Assembly: GCA_003279055.1 (NCBI GenBank) | Contig: QCBP01000003.1 | Location: 62,001 to 126,000, forward strand | Origin: Prochlorococcus sp. AG-347-I21 | GTDB taxonomy: Bacteria; Cyanobacteriota; Cyanobacteriia; PCC-6307; Cyanobiaceae | Length of the DNA stretch: 64,000 nt | Reading direction: 5' to 3' | Shown here: positions 26,104-36,386 of the stretch, in pieces | How the letters are laid out: every line of letters starts with the position of its first letter | How positions within the stretch are numbered: the stretch's first letter is position 1 | The notes under the pieces: generated by a model | What the model was told of the DNA's origin: nothing | The model's input: the letters and a program-made list of their open reading frames with translations, nothing else | The model's database searches: none | Made by a program: the position numbers and the translations under genes

Positions 26104-27900
26104 ATGTCATCTTCGATAAAAGAAATTAGAAATGTTGCAATTATTGCTCACGTAGATCATGGGAAGACAACACTTGTAGATGCATTGTTATCTCAATCAG
26201 GAATATTTAGAGATAATGAAGTTATCCCTACATGTGTAATGGATTCAAATGATCTTGAGAGAGAAAGGGGGATAACAATTCTCTCAAAAAATACTGCAGT
26301 TAACTATAAAGATACCAGAATTAATATTATAGATACACCTGGACATGCTGATTTTGGAGGAGAAGTTGAAAGAGTTTTGGGAATGGTTGATGGTTGTCTG
26401 CTTATTGTTGATGCAAATGAGGGGCCTATGCCTCAAACAAGATTTGTTTTAAAAAAAGCATTAGAAAAAGGCCTTAGACCTATAGTCTTTGTAAATAAAA
26501 TTGATAGACCACGAGTAGTACCTGAAATAGCAATTGATAAGGTCCTTGATTTGTTTTTGGAGTTAGGAGCTGATGATGATCAATGTGATTTCCCTTATCT
26601 TTTTGGGAGTGGCTTATCTGGTTTCGCAAAAGAAGAGATGGAATCTAATAGTGACAATATGATGCCTCTTTTTGAAGCTATTATCAGACACGTTCCTCCT
26701 CCAGTAGGTGACTCTAATAAGCCTCTTCAGCTACAAATAACAACTTTGGACTATTCTGATTTCTTAGGCAGAATTGTAATTGGAAAGATCCACAATGGGA
26801 CTATAAAAAACGGACAACAGGCTACTTTAATTAAAGAAAACGGAAAAACTATTAAAGGTAAGGTTAGTAAACTTTTGGGATTTGAAGGATTACAAAGAAT
26901 TGATATAAATGAAGCATTTGCAGGTGATATTGTTGCTGTTTCTGGTTTCGATGACGTCAATATTGGTGAGACCATAGCATGTCCCGATTCTCCTCATCCT
27001 CTTCCATTAATCAAAGTTGATGAACCTACCTTAAATATGACTTTTGTTGTAAATGATTCACCATTTGCAGGTAAGGAAGGGAAATTTGTTACTAGTAGAC
27101 AATTAAAAAATAGATTGGAGAGGGAACTTTTAACAAATGTTGCCTTGAGAGTAGAAGAAACTGATTCTCCTGACAGGTTCTCAGTTTCAGGAAGAGGAGA
27201 ATTACATTTAGGTATATTGATTGAAACTATGAGAAGAGAGGGTTTTGAGTTTCAAATCTCACAACCTCAAGTAATTTTCAGAGAAATTGATAATGTTGAA
27301 TGTGAGCCCATAGAGACTTTGGTTTTAGATGTGCCTGAACTATCCGTTGGTTCTTGTATAGAGAAACTTGGATCGAGAAAGGCTGAGATGAAAAACATGC
27401 AGACAAGTTCAGATGGGAGAACTCAATTAGAGTTTCTCATACCATCAAGAGGACTTATTGGATTCCGTGGTGAATTTGTTCGAATAACAAGAGGTGAGGG
27501 TATCATGAGTCACTCATTTTATGAATATAAACCCAAAACAGGAGATTTTGAAACTAGAAGAAATGGAGTACTTATAGCTTTTGAGGAAGGTGTGGCCACA
27601 TTTTATGCTTTGAAGAATGCAGAAGATAGGGGAGTCTATTTCATTAAACCTGGAGTTAAAGTTTATAAGGGAATGATAATTGGAGAGAATAATCGACCTC
27701 AAGATCTTGAGTTGAATATATGTAAAACTAAGCAGTTGACTAATATGAGGTCTGCAGGGGCAGAAGAACTTGACACTTTACAGTCTCCTGTTGATATTAC
27801 CCTTGAAAGAGCGCTCGAATATATTGGCCCAGATGAAATGCTAGAGGTAACACCGGATTCAATAAGAATGAGAAAAATAAATAAAAAGAAAAAAAATTAA
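26104..27900 (+). CDS. typA: Ribosome-associated GTPase TypA/BipA
   Basis: TypA is a translational GTPase related to EF-G that helps ribosome assembly and stress adaptation. The 598-residue protein has the G motifs AHVDHGKTT (G1), the switch I stretch [21 protein letters not shown] (G3) and VNKIDRPRV (G4). An EF-Tu-like domain II and the TypA-specific C-terminal domain follow ([23 protein letters not shown]). Full length is conserved. It probably forms a transcript with the DUF309 gene 11 bases downstream. Confidence 0.97.
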   Translation: MSSSIKEIRNVAIIAHVDHGKTTLVDALLSQSGIFRDNEVIPTCVMDSNDLERERGITILSKNTAVNYKDTRINIIDTPGHADFGGEVERVLGMVDGCLLIVDANEGPMPQTRFVLKKALEKGLRPIVFVNKIDRPRVVPEIAIDKVLDLFLELGADDDQCDFPYLFGSGLSGFAKEEMESNSDNMMPLFEAIIRHVPPPVGDSNKPLQLQITTLDYSDFLGRIVIGKIHNGTIKNGQQATLIKENGKTIKGKVSKLLGFEGLQRIDINEAFAGDIVAVSGFDDVNIGETIACPDSPHPLPLIKVDEPTLNMTFVVNDSPFAGKEGKFVTSRQLKNRLERELLTNVALRVEETDSPDRFSVSGRGELHLGILIETMRREGFEFQISQPQVIFREIDNVECEPIETLVLDVPELSVGSCIEKLGSRKAEMKNMQTSSDGRTQLEFLIPSRGLIGFRGEFVRITRGEGIMSHSFYEYKPKTGDFETRRNGVLIAFEEGVATFYALKNAEDRGVYFIKPGVKVYKGMIIGENNRPQDLELNICKTKQLTNMRSAGAEELDTLQSPVDITLERALEYIGPDEMLEVTPDSIRMRKINKKKKN

Positions 27901-27911
27901 TAATTAGCTTC

Positions 27912-28280
27912 ATGAACCAAGAAAGTACAAAAAGTTTTAAGGATTCCCTTTTTACTGCTTTAAATCTTTTTAACAATCATGAATGGTATGAGGCTCATGA
28001 TGCTTTTGAAGAAATATGGAATACCGTTGATGGTGACGAAAGACAAGTTATTCAGGGAATTTTACAAGTATCTGTTTCTCAGTTTCACTTAAGTAAGGGT
28101 AATTTAAATGGAGCTACTATTTTGCTTGGAGAGGGTTTAGGTAGAATAAAAACTAGAACCAAGATTAATTTAGGGATTGATCTTGAATCCTTCTGCCTAT
28201 GTTTGGAAAATTTATTGAGGAAATTACAATATAAAGAGCTCATAAATGAGAATGATAAGCCTTTTTTGAAATCTCTTTGA
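27912..28280 (+). CDS. DUF309 family protein
   Basis: The 122-residue helical protein shows the DUF309 signature: LNLFNNHEWYEAHDAFEEIW near residue 17, followed by RQVIQGILQVSVSQFH. The conserved Glu/His/Trp pattern suggests a buried metal or small-molecule site, but no function is established. In cyanobacteria it commonly lies beside typA, as here. Its stop overlaps the start of a tiny 30-residue frame (TGATG arrangement). Confidence 0.85.
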   Translation: MNQESTKSFKDSLFTALNLFNNHEWYEAHDAFEEIWNTVDGDERQVIQGILQVSVSQFHLSKGNLNGATILLGEGLGRIKTRTKINLGIDLESFCLCLENLLRKLQYKELINENDKPFLKSL

Positions 28281-28372
28281 TGGATATGAATATATCTTTT
28301 TTATCTTCAATTAAATTATTATTTTCAATTTCATTTTTTTTTCAAGAAAACAAAAAAACTAATTTATTATAA
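28280..28372 (+). pseudogene. Possible remnant of an LptA-like gene (signal-peptide stub)
   Basis: A 31-codon frame starts inside the DUF309 stop and ends five bases before lptB. It encodes MDMNISFLSS followed by a hydrophobic stretch (about residues 6-21) and then stops. In some related cyanobacteria a gene for the periplasmic LPS-transport protein LptA lies between a DUF309 gene and lptB, as I recall. A stub consisting only of a signal-like segment could be what remains. It could equally be a genuine micro-protein or a chance frame. The identity is inference from position. Confidence 0.25.
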
Positions 28373-28377
28373 GGAAA

Positions 28378-29106
28378 ATGAATTTAAAAATTCAAAATGT
28401 ATCTCTTTCAATTAATGGAAGATCAATAGTAAAAGATGTTTCCATAACAGTAAATCCAGGAGAAGTTGTAGGTTTAATGGGCCCTAATGGTGCAGGGAAA
28501 ACTACTACTTTTAATCTTGCAGTTGGAAATATAAAACCAGATAAAGGGCAAGTTTCAATGAATGGTAAAAATATAACTAATCTTCCCCTTCCAACTAGAT
28601 CAAGACTTGGGCTGGGCTATTTAACTCAGGAGCCTAGTATATTTAGAGATCTCACAGTTAAGGAAAATATAGATTTAGCTTTGCAGAATTCAACTTATAG
28701 TCGAGCGGCAATGAGAAATAGAAGAGAACAATTAATTAATGAATTTAATTTGAATAATTTTGTAGATAATTATGGTTATCAACTTTCAGGGGGAGAGAGA
28801 AGACGGTGCGAGATAGCAAGGGCCCTTACAGTAGGCAGAAAAGGTCCTAAGTTTTTCTTACTAGATGAACCATTTGCTGGGATCGACCCTCTGGCTGTTA
28901 ATGATTTAAAGAAATTAATTCTTAAATTAAGTGCTGACGGAGTAGGAATCCTTATTACAGACCATAATGTGAGGGAAACCCTTTTAATTACTAATAAGTC
29001 ATATGTTTTAAGTGAAGGTAAAATTTTAGCTTATGGATCATCAAGTGAATTAGCAGATAATCCAATAGTCAAGAAGTATTATTTGGGAGATAATTTTAAA
29101 CTATGA
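28378..29106 (+). CDS. lptB: LPS export ABC transporter ATPase LptB
   Basis: LptB powers extraction of lipopolysaccharide from the inner membrane with permeases LptF/LptG. The 242-residue ATPase has Walker A GPNGAGKTTT (about 35-44), the family-specific YLTQEPSIFRDLTVKENI, the signature LSGGERRRCEIARAL, Walker B FFLLDEPFAGIDP and H-loop ITDHNVRETL. A good Shine-Dalgarno AAGGAAA precedes the ATG. No lptA, lptF or lptG follows; the next gene is ccsA, so the partners must lie elsewhere. Confidence 0.9.
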   Translation: MNLKIQNVSLSINGRSIVKDVSITVNPGEVVGLMGPNGAGKTTTFNLAVGNIKPDKGQVSMNGKNITNLPLPTRSRLGLGYLTQEPSIFRDLTVKENIDLALQNSTYSRAAMRNRREQLINEFNLNNFVDNYGYQLSGGERRRCEIARALTVGRKGPKFFLLDEPFAGIDPLAVNDLKKLILKLSADGVGILITDHNVRETLLITNKSYVLSEGKILAYGSSSELADNPIVKKYYLGDNFKL

Positions 29107-29219
29107 AATCATTTTCGCAAAATTAATTAAAACTGTATTATTAAAGATTTACTCATAAAAGATTGATTTAAATTATTATTTAATTGTCTTTGAATATTAA
29201 AATTGTTTAAATTCTAGAA

Positions 29220-30149
29220 ATGATAATAGATAATTTTTTTAAAAATTTAATATACGATCCAGTTTCATTATTAGGAATTTTAGTATTTTATTTTTTATTA
29301 ATTAATTTGCCAATATCTTTAGGCGCAGTTTTCAAAAAAAAGTCTTCATCTACTGTAAGATTTCTCACTATCTTAGTGAATTTATTAATAACGGTACAAT
29401 TGCTTTTCAGATGGTCAATTTCTGGACATTTCCCAATTAGCAATTTGTATGAATCTCTTTATTTTCTGACTTGGGGAATCTCAGTAGGACAACTATTGAT
29501 TGAGAGGGAATACCAATCTCCAATAATTCCCTCAATAGCTATACCTACCCAACTGTTTACTGTAGCTTTCGCTTGTTTCGTTTTGCCTGATGATTTGAAA
29601 TCATCATCTAATTTGGTCCCAGCTTTAAGATCCAGTTGGTTAGTAATGCATGTTAGTGTCGTAATGCTAAGTTATGCTGCACTAATTATAGGTTCTTTAC
29701 TTTCAGCTTCTGTCTTATTCGTGAATAATAATAAACCTCTTCAAATTAGAAGTAGTTCTACTGGAATAGGAGGTTTCAGGATTTCAAATAACTATTCTTT
29801 AAACGATTTAGTTGATCCTATTGAATTTTCTCATTCAGAAGAATTAGACACATTAAGTTATCGCTCTATACTAATAGGATTTGTTCTTTTAACTCTTGGT
29901 TTAATATCAGGCGCAGTTTGGGCTAATGAGGCATGGGGCACATGGTGGAGTTGGGATCCAAAAGAAACATGGGCATTTATTTCATGGCTGTTTTATGCGG
30001 CCTATCTGCATATGAGAATAAGTAAAGGATGGCAAGGAAGAAGACCCGCATTATTAGCTACGACGGGTTTCCTAGTGGTTTTAATATGTTATTTAGGAGT
30101 TAATTTTTTAGGAATAGGTTTACATAGTTATGGCTGGATATTTGGTTGA
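29220..30149 (+). CDS. ccsA: Cytochrome c biogenesis protein CcsA
   Basis: CcsA works with CcsB (Ccs1) in system II to deliver heme across the thylakoid membrane for attachment to c-type cytochromes such as cytochrome f. The 309-residue protein has about eight hydrophobic segments. The diagnostic heme-handling WWD motif WGTWWSWDPKETW lies at residues 239-251. Histidines expected to ligate heme occur near MHVSVVMLSYAA and in the C-terminal GIGLHSYGW. It follows lptB after 113 bases and may have its own promoter. It is convergent with rpe. Confidence 0.94.
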   Translation: MIIDNFFKNLIYDPVSLLGILVFYFLLINLPISLGAVFKKKSSSTVRFLTILVNLLITVQLLFRWSISGHFPISNLYESLYFLTWGISVGQLLIEREYQSPIIPSIAIPTQLFTVAFACFVLPDDLKSSSNLVPALRSSWLVMHVSVVMLSYAALIIGSLLSASVLFVNNNKPLQIRSSSTGIGGFRISNNYSLNDLVDPIEFSHSEELDTLSYRSILIGFVLLTLGLISGAVWANEAWGTWWSWDPKETWAFISWLFYAAYLHMRISKGWQGRRPALLATTGFLVVLICYLGVNFLGIGLHSYGWIFG

Positions 30150-30170
30150 TTTGTTGATCTCTCGGAATAT

Positions 30171-30929
30171 TTATTGTGGTTCTGAAAGCACCTTCCCATT
30201 TTGTGCTTCTTGAGCAACTTTTCTCAGGTCATCACATCCCTCTTTTAAAGTTGGATACGCAAACATTCCACTGCCTGCAATAAAACAATTAGCACCAGCA
30301 TCAGCACATTGTGAAATAGTCCAATTTGCTTTTATTCCCCCATCAACTTCAATATCAACATTTAAGTTTTTTTCGATTACAAAGTTTCTTATTTTCCTAA
30401 TTTTATTGAGCATGGTAGGTATGTAAGCTTGTCCACCAAATCCTGGATTAACTGTCATGACCAAAACATGATCTACCATATCCATAATATTTTCAATCAT
30501 TTCAAACGGAGTGTGTGGATTTAATGCGACTGAAGGAGATCCTCCTAGATCTCTAATTCTTCCAAGAACTCTATGCAAATGAATATTCGATTCGGCGTGA
30601 GCTATTACTACTCCTGGTTCGCCATTCGCCCCTTTTGATGCTTTTACATAAGATTCAAGCATGGTTTCACAGTTGTATTGGCTTACCATTAATTGAGTTT
30701 CAAAAGGGACATTGCAATATTTCCTGCATGCAGCAATCATTTCAGGACCGAATGTAAGATTTGGCACGAAATTTCCATCCATCACATCAAATTGAATTCT
30801 ATCTACTCCAGCCTCTTCGAGCTCTTTCACACATGCACCCATATTTGCCCAATCTGCTGGTAAAACTGAAGGAATTATTTGAATTGGTCTATTAGCACCA
30901 GTAAAATTTGCTTGATTTGACTCAGTCAT
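30171..30929 (-). CDS. rpe: Ribulose-phosphate 3-epimerase
   Basis: The enzyme interconverts ribulose 5-phosphate and xylulose 5-phosphate in the Calvin and pentose-phosphate pathways. The 252-residue TIM-barrel protein contains PSVLPADWANMG, the metal and catalytic motif QFDVMDGNFVPNLTFG, VMTVNPGFGGQAYIP, and the phosphate-binding EVDGGIK and AGSGMFAYP. A 20-residue N-terminal extension is typical of marine picocyanobacteria. It is divergent from glpX, another Calvin-cycle gene, across 186 bases containing a long inverted repeat. Confidence 0.96.
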   Translation of the reverse strand: MTESNQANFTGANRPIQIIPSVLPADWANMGACVKELEEAGVDRIQFDVMDGNFVPNLTFGPEMIAACRKYCNVPFETQLMVSQYNCETMLESYVKASKGANGEPGVVIAHAESNIHLHRVLGRIRDLGGSPSVALNPHTPFEMIENIMDMVDHVLVMTVNPGFGGQAYIPTMLNKIRKIRNFVIEKNLNVDIEVDGGIKANWTISQCADAGANCFIAGSGMFAYPTLKEGCDDLRKVAQEAQNGKVLSEPQ

Positions 30930-31047
30930 TTAATTTTTAAAATATTTAATAAAGATACTATATTTAGTTGTTTATTCCTAATTTCAAGTCACGGCCTGAT
31001 AAAGTAACAGCTGTAAAGAGTTAAAAAAAGCTTACTAGCATAATAAT

Positions 31048-31075
31048 TCTCATAAAAAATCACATTTTTATGAGA
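31048..31075. repeat. 28-bp inverted repeat between rpe and glpX
   Basis: The two 11-bp arms, TCTCATAAAAA (31048-31058) and TTTTTATGAGA (31065-31075), are perfect complements separated by six bases. The repeat ends 40 bases before the glpX GTG. A possible -10 (CATAAT, 31039-31044) lies just upstream, so the transcription start may fall in the first arm. It could be an operator shared by the two divergent Calvin-cycle genes or a leader hairpin of glpX. No U-run follows, so it is not a terminator. Confidence 0.5.
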
Positions 31076-31115
31076 TCATACTCAAAACCTTTTAGAAAAT
31101 CCTCAAAATTTAATT

Positions 31116-32117
31116 GTGAATCAAACTTTAATTCAAGAAATTCTCGAAGTTGTCGAGCAAGCTGCTATTGCTTCAGCAAAACTTACTGGACTTGGTCAAA
31201 AAGATGAAGCTGATACTGCAGCTGTCGAAGCAATGAGATTGCGAATGGGCAAAATTGAAATGAAAGGGAAAATTGTTATTGGAGAAGGTGAAAGAGATGA
31301 AGCACCTATGCTTTATATAGGTGAAGAGGTTGGTAGTGGAACTGGTCCAGGGGTCGACTTTGCAGTAGATCCTTGTGAAGGAACAAATCTTTGTGCGAAT
31401 AATCAAAGAGGATCTATGGCTGTTTTAGCTGCCTCTGATACGGGTGGTCTTTTCAATGCCCCTGATTTTTACATGAACAAATTAGCAGCGCCTCCTGCTG
31501 CCAAAGGTAAAGTAGATATCAGAAATACAGCTACTGAAAACTTGAAGATACTAAGTGATTGCTTGGGTCTTTCTATTGATGAGCTTACTGTTGTTGTAAT
31601 GGATAGAACTAGGCATAAAGATTTAATTAAAGAGATTCGAGGATGTGGTGCAAAAGTACAACCGATTTCTGATGGTGATGTTCAAGCTGCGATTGCATGT
31701 GGTTTTGCAGGAACTGGAACACATTGCTTGATGGGGATTGGTGCAGCTCCTGAGGGTGTTATTTCAGCTGCTGCAATGAGAGCTCTAGGCGGACACTTTC
31801 AAGGACAATTAGTTTATGATCCAGCAATTGCTCAAACTTCTGAATGGGCAGACTACACTAAAGAAGGAAATATAAAACGTCTAAATGAAATGGGTATAAC
31901 TGATATTGATAAAATCTATGAAGCTAATGAACTGGCATCGGGAGAAAATGTTGTATTCGCAGGAAGTGGAATAACTGATGGACTATTATTTGACGGAGTT
32001 AAATTTGAAAGGGATTGTGTTAGAACAAGCAGTTTAGTCATTAGTACATTAGATAGTACTGCAAGATTCACAAATACTGTCCATATAAAAGATGGTGCTA
32101 AAAGTATCAGCCTTTAA
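31116..32117 (+). CDS. glpX: Fructose-1,6-/sedoheptulose-1,7-bisphosphatase (class II)
   Basis: This bifunctional phosphatase removes the C1 phosphate of both fructose and sedoheptulose bisphosphates in the Calvin cycle. The 333-residue protein matches the cyanobacterial GlpX family. Metal-binding motifs are [18 protein letters not shown] (near residue 57) and [13 protein letters not shown], followed by [10 protein letters not shown] and [12 protein letters not shown] chose the GTG giving [15 protein letters not shown]. hemA follows after only 18 bases and is probably on the same transcript. Confidence 0.97.
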   Translation: MNQTLIQEILEVVEQAAIASAKLTGLGQKDEADTAAVEAMRLRMGKIEMKGKIVIGEGERDEAPMLYIGEEVGSGTGPGVDFAVDPCEGTNLCANNQRGSMAVLAASDTGGLFNAPDFYMNKLAAPPAAKGKVDIRNTATENLKILSDCLGLSIDELTVVVMDRTRHKDLIKEIRGCGAKVQPISDGDVQAAIACGFAGTGTHCLMGIGAAPEGVISAAAMRALGGHFQGQLVYDPAIAQTSEWADYTKEGNIKRLNEMGITDIDKIYEANELASGENVVFAGSGITDGLLFDGVKFERDCVRTSSLVISTLDSTARFTNTVHIKDGAKSISL

Positions 32118-32135
32118 AAATTCACATTTGATTTT

Positions 32136-33446
32136 ATGCATATTGTTGTCGTCGGACTAAGTCATCGCACGGCACCTGTGGAAGTGCGTGAGAAGTTAAG
32201 TATTCCTGACCAATCCATAACAGAATCACTAAAAGCATTAAAAGCCTTATCTGATGTATTGGAGGTCTCAATTTTGAGTACCTGTAATAGGCTAGAAATA
32301 TATGCGCTAGTAAAAGATAAAAATACTGGAATTTCATCTATTAAAGAATTTATATCAGATTATTCTGGAATTATTTTTGAAGATTTAAATCCACATCTTT
32401 TTTGCTTTAAACAAGAAGATGCAGTTTTGCATTTGATGAAAGTTTCTGCAGGACTTGATAGCCTCGTTTTAGGCGAAGGACAAATCCTTTCCCAAGTAAA
32501 AAAAATGATGAGATTAGGTCAAGAAAATCAATCTACTGGCCCTATTCTTAATAGATTATTAACTCAATCAGTTAGTACAGGTAAAAAAGTTAGATCCGAA
32601 ACAAATTTAGGAACAGGAGCTGTATCAATCAGTTCGGCAGCTGTAGAACTTGCTCAATTAAAAATTGGACAAGAAAAGGGTTTTGATACTCTTGTAAGTT
32701 TGGAATCAGAGAATGTTCTTGTTGTTGGCGCCGGACGAATGAGTAGGCTTTTAATAACTCATTTAAAATCAAAAGGATGCCATAAACTTATCCTTTTAAA
32801 TAGAAATATTGATAGAGCATTGAATCTTGCTCAAGATTTCCCTGATTTAGAGATTGTTTGTAGAGGGTTAAACGAATTACAAGAAAACATATCACTATCT
32901 TCCATAGTTTTCACCAGTACTGCCGCTGAAGAGCCAATTATTGATCTCGCTAAAATTGAAAAATTAAATTTGAATAATAGACTTAAATTTATTGATATTG
33001 GTGTACCGAGAAATATATCTAATGATGTCAAACAACATGAATTTGTAAAATCATTTGATGTGGATGACTTACAAGAGGTCGTTTCAAGAAATCAAGAATT
33101 TAGACAGAAAATAGCAAAGGAAGCGGAATCTTTAGTAGAAGATGAAAGGATCATTTTTCTAGAATGGTGGGCAAGTTTAGAGGCCGTTCCAGTAATTAAC
33201 AAACTTAGATCAGATTTGGAGTTAATTAGAAAAGAGGAATTGCAAAAAGCACTTAGCAGAATGGGACCAGATTTTTCGGCTCGAGAAAGAAAAGTTGTGG
33301 AAGCTTTGACTAAAGGAATAATTAATAAAATACTTCATACGCCGGTCACCAAGTTGAGAAGTCCTCAATCAAGAGAAGAAAGACAAGTTTCTTTGAAAAT
33401 CGTTGAAAAATTGTTTTCTTTGGTAGAAGAGGATAAAAATAACTAA
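32136..33446 (+). CDS. hemA: Glutamyl-tRNA reductase
   Basis: HemA reduces glutamyl-tRNA(Glu) with NADPH to glutamate-1-semialdehyde, the first committed step of heme, chlorophyll and bilin synthesis. The 436-residue protein has the catalytic region SHRTAPVEVREKLSI with the active-site cysteine in SILSTCNRLEIYA, then GLDSLVLGEGQI. The NADPH-binding motif is VVGAGRMSRL, and a C-terminal dimerisation helix follows. In Prochlorococcus it feeds chlP and pcyA pathway products found elsewhere in this window. Confidence 0.97.
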   Translation: MHIVVVGLSHRTAPVEVREKLSIPDQSITESLKALKALSDVLEVSILSTCNRLEIYALVKDKNTGISSIKEFISDYSGIIFEDLNPHLFCFKQEDAVLHLMKVSAGLDSLVLGEGQILSQVKKMMRLGQENQSTGPILNRLLTQSVSTGKKVRSETNLGTGAVSISSAAVELAQLKIGQEKGFDTLVSLESENVLVVGAGRMSRLLITHLKSKGCHKLILLNRNIDRALNLAQDFPDLEIVCRGLNELQENISLSSIVFTSTAAEEPIIDLAKIEKLNLNNRLKFIDIGVPRNISNDVKQHEFVKSFDVDDLQEVVSRNQEFRQKIAKEAESLVEDERIIFLEWWASLEAVPVINKLRSDLELIRKEELQKALSRMGPDFSARERKVVEALTKGIINKILHTPVTKLRSPQSREERQVSLKIVEKLFSLVEEDKNN

Positions 33447-33575
33447 CTTTTTCGATTTATATTAAGTTTTTCCAGTGATTTATCGAAATACCTTTGTAAA
33501 CTGACCATTTGTATTTCTAAATATGCCCATAATCAGTTACTTTAAGTAGTTGTATATCTACCTCCATTAGATTGA

Positions 33576-34871
33576 ATGAAGCGTGTGTTAGCCATAATCC
33601 TCGGAGGAGGAAAAGGTTCTAGACTTTACCCTCTAACAAAAATGAGGGCTAAACCAGCTGTGCCATTAGCAGGTAAGTATCGTTTGATAGATATTCCCAT
33701 TAGTAACTGTATAAATTCAGGCATTGAAAAAATGTACGTATTGACCCAGTTCAATAGTGCATCTCTAAATAGACATATAGGAAGAACCTATAATTTAAAT
33801 GGCCCTTTCGGCCAAGGATTTGTGGAGGTTTTAGCGGCACAACAGACTCCTGATAGTCCGAAATGGTTTGAGGGTACTGCTGATGCTGTAAGAAAATACC
33901 AATGGTTATTTCAAGAATGGGATGTTGATGAATATTTAATATTGTCAGGTGATCAACTGTACAGAATGGACTACAGTTTATTTGTTCAACATCATAGAGA
34001 TAATGGCTCTGATTTAACAGTTGCAGCTTTGCCCGTTGATGAAGCTCAAGCAGAGGGTTTTGGACTAATGAGAACCGATGATGTAGGAAATATTAAAGAA
34101 TTCAGTGAAAAGCCTACTGGAGAGAAGTTGAAGGCAATGGCAGTAGATACTTCAAAATTTGGATTAAGTAAAGAGTCAGCTGCCGAAAAACCATATCTAG
34201 CCTCTATGGGTATTTATGTTTTTAGCAGAAATACTCTTTTCGATCTTCTAAATAAATTTCCTAATTATACGGATTTTGGTAAGGACATAATTCCAGAAGC
34301 CCTCAATAGAGGAGATACTCTTAAAAGTTATGTATTCGATGATTATTGGGAAGATATCGGCACAATTGGGGCATTCTTTGAATCAAACCTTGCATTGACT
34401 GAGCAACCAAAACCTCCATTTAGTTTTTATGATGAGAAGTTTCCAATTTATACTAGACCTAGATTTTTACCCCCTTCTAAACTTGTAGATGCTCAAATTA
34501 CTGATTCAATTGTTTGTGAAGGCACCATCTTGAAGTCATGCAGTATTTTACATTGTGTTTTAGGTGTAAGAAGCAGGATTGAAAGTGACTCGGTTCTTGA
34601 GGATACTCTTGTTATGGGAGCGGATTTCTTTGAATCCCCTGAAGAGAGGATTGAATTAAGAAAAGGAGGTGGAACGCCTCTTGGAGTAGGTGAAGGAACT
34701 ACTGTAAAAAGAGCAATTCTTGATAAGAATACGAGAATTGGCGATAATGTCGTGATCATTAATAAAGATCGAGTAGAAGAAGCAGATAAGCCAGAATTAG
34801 GCTTTTATATCAGAAATGGAATTGTTGTAGTAGTTAAAAATGCAACTATTGCAAACGGAACTGTTATTTAA
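33576..34871 (+). CDS. glgC: Glucose-1-phosphate adenylyltransferase
   Basis: GlgC makes ADP-glucose, the committed step in glycogen synthesis, and is allosterically set by 3-phosphoglycerate and phosphate. The 431-residue protein has the nucleotide-binding motif [23 protein letters not shown] (positions about 8-30). Substrate motifs include [10 protein letters not shown] and FSEKPTG, the catalytic stretch [12 protein letters not shown] is present, and a C-terminal beta-helix carries the regulatory lysine region. It precedes gnd and pgl, placing glycogen synthesis beside the oxidative pentose-phosphate route. Confidence 0.97.
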   Translation: MKRVLAIILGGGKGSRLYPLTKMRAKPAVPLAGKYRLIDIPISNCINSGIEKMYVLTQFNSASLNRHIGRTYNLNGPFGQGFVEVLAAQQTPDSPKWFEGTADAVRKYQWLFQEWDVDEYLILSGDQLYRMDYSLFVQHHRDNGSDLTVAALPVDEAQAEGFGLMRTDDVGNIKEFSEKPTGEKLKAMAVDTSKFGLSKESAAEKPYLASMGIYVFSRNTLFDLLNKFPNYTDFGKDIIPEALNRGDTLKSYVFDDYWEDIGTIGAFFESNLALTEQPKPPFSFYDEKFPIYTRPRFLPPSKLVDAQITDSIVCEGTILKSCSILHCVLGVRSRIESDSVLEDTLVMGADFFESPEERIELRKGGGTPLGVGEGTTVKRAILDKNTRIGDNVVIINKDRVEEADKPELGFYIRNGIVVVVKNATIANGTVI

Positions 34872-34967
34872 ATCTTTTCCATCATTTTTCGCTGACATAA
34901 GTATTTTTTTTGAGCAATTTTGTTGAGTTACAGGCACACTGTATTTATTGAGTTTTTTTAATTTTTT

Positions 34968-36386
34968 ATGTCCAAGGCACATTTTGGTTTAATAGGTCTT
35001 GGTGTTATGGGCGAAAATTTAGTTCTTAACGCAGAGAGAAATGGATTTTCTAGTGTAGTTTTTAATAGGACTTACTCAAAAACCGAAGAATTTTTACAAG
35101 GTCGTGGCCTTGGGAAGAATATAGAAGGAGCTGAAACTCTTCAAGAATTTGTTAATAAGCTAGAGAGACCTAGAAGAATTCTAATGATGGTAAAAGCTGG
35201 GCCCGCAACAGATGCTGTCATCGATAGTATTTCTGGATATCTCGAGGAAGGAGACTTATTAATAGATGGCGGCAACTCTCAATTTAAAGATACAGAAAGA
35301 AGGGTGAATACTCTTGAAAGTAAAAGTTTTGGATACATTGGAATGGGGGTCTCTGGAGGAGCTAAAGGAGCTTTAGAGGGTCCAAGTATGATGCCCGGTG
35401 GTACTAAGGCTTCATATGATGCAATAGAAAGCTTATTAACAAAAATGGCTGCCAAAGTTGATGACGGACCATGTGTTGCATATGTTGGGCCAGGGGGCTC
35501 AGGTCATTTTGTGAAAACTGTTCATAACGGAATTGAATATGGAATTGAACAAATACTTGCAGAAGCTTATGACCTTATGAAGAGAGTCAAAGGTATGAAC
35601 GGTCAGCAAATGTCAGAGGTATTTGGTATTTGGAATAATACTGATGAATTAGCTTCTTATCTTGTTGAGATAACAGAGATTTGTCTAAATACAAAAGATG
35701 AGATAACTGGAGATGATGTCGTAGAAAAAATATTAGATAAAGCTGGTCAGAAAGGTACAGGGTTATGGACTGTTGTAAGTGCTCTAGAACTGGGGGTATC
35801 AGTCCCAACTATTTATGCATCTTTAAATGCAAGAGTAATGAGTTCTTTAAAAGAGCAACGTAGTGAGATTGAAAATACTATTCCATCTAAAGAGATAGAG
35901 GATTTTGATTTAGGAAATATATCAGATGGAATGAAACCTTTATTTGATGCTGTAGTCCTTGCCACAATAGCTAGCTATGCCCAGGGAATGGACATTTTAA
36001 GAGAAGCATCTGCAGTATATAACTATGGTTTGAATATGCCGTCAATTGCTCAAATATGGAAAGGTGGTTGCATAATTAGATCAAAATTATTAAGTAAAAT
36101 TCAAGATGCTTATAACAAAGATCCTAATCTAAAAAATTTAATTTTTGATGCTTGGTTCAATAATGAAATTGCGACAAGATTAGATAACTTAGCTAAAGTT
36201 GTTTCTTCATCCACAAAAGCTGGTATACCAGTCCCATGTCTATCTAGTACCTTAGATTATTTGAATAGTTATAGAACCAATAGACTTCCTCAGAACCTTG
36301 TTCAGGCAATGAGAGACTGTTTTGGCTCTCATACATATGAAAGAATTGATAAGGAAGGTAGTTTTCATACTGAATGGATGAAATGA
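34968..36386 (+). CDS. gnd: 6-phosphogluconate dehydrogenase
   Basis: The enzyme oxidatively decarboxylates 6-phosphogluconate to ribulose 5-phosphate, producing NADPH. The 472-residue protein has the Rossmann motif GLGVMGENL at the start, the NRTYSKTEE cofactor region, IDGGNSQFKDT, and the catalytic stretch VGPGGSGHFVKTVHNGIEYG with the catalytic lysine. The signature and C-terminal tail are complete (RIDKEGSFHTEW). Its end overlaps the pgl start, so gnd and pgl are co-translated. Confidence 0.98.
   Translation: MSKAHFGLIGLGVMGENLVLNAERNGFSSVVFNRTYSKTEEFLQGRGLGKNIEGAETLQEFVNKLERPRRILMMVKAGPATDAVIDSISGYLEEGDLLIDGGNSQFKDTERRVNTLESKSFGYIGMGVSGGAKGALEGPSMMPGGTKASYDAIESLLTKMAAKVDDGPCVAYVGPGGSGHFVKTVHNGIEYGIEQILAEAYDLMKRVKGMNGQQMSEVFGIWNNTDELASYLVEITEICLNTKDEITGDDVVEKILDKAGQKGTGLWTVVSALELGVSVPTIYASLNARVMSSLKEQRSEIENTIPSKEIEDFDLGNISDGMKPLFDAVVLATIASYAQGMDILREASAVYNYGLNMPSIAQIWKGGCIIRSKLLSKIQDAYNKDPNLKNLIFDAWFNNEIATRLDNLAKVVSSSTKAGIPVPCLSSTLDYLNSYRTNRLPQNLVQAMRDCFGSHTYERIDKEGSFHTEWMK

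Noticed and set aside
34929-34943. TACAG/CTGTA repeat upstream of gnd, considered as a regulator site
   Set aside because: Only five bases per arm, and it does not match the NtcA consensus GTA-N8-TAC.
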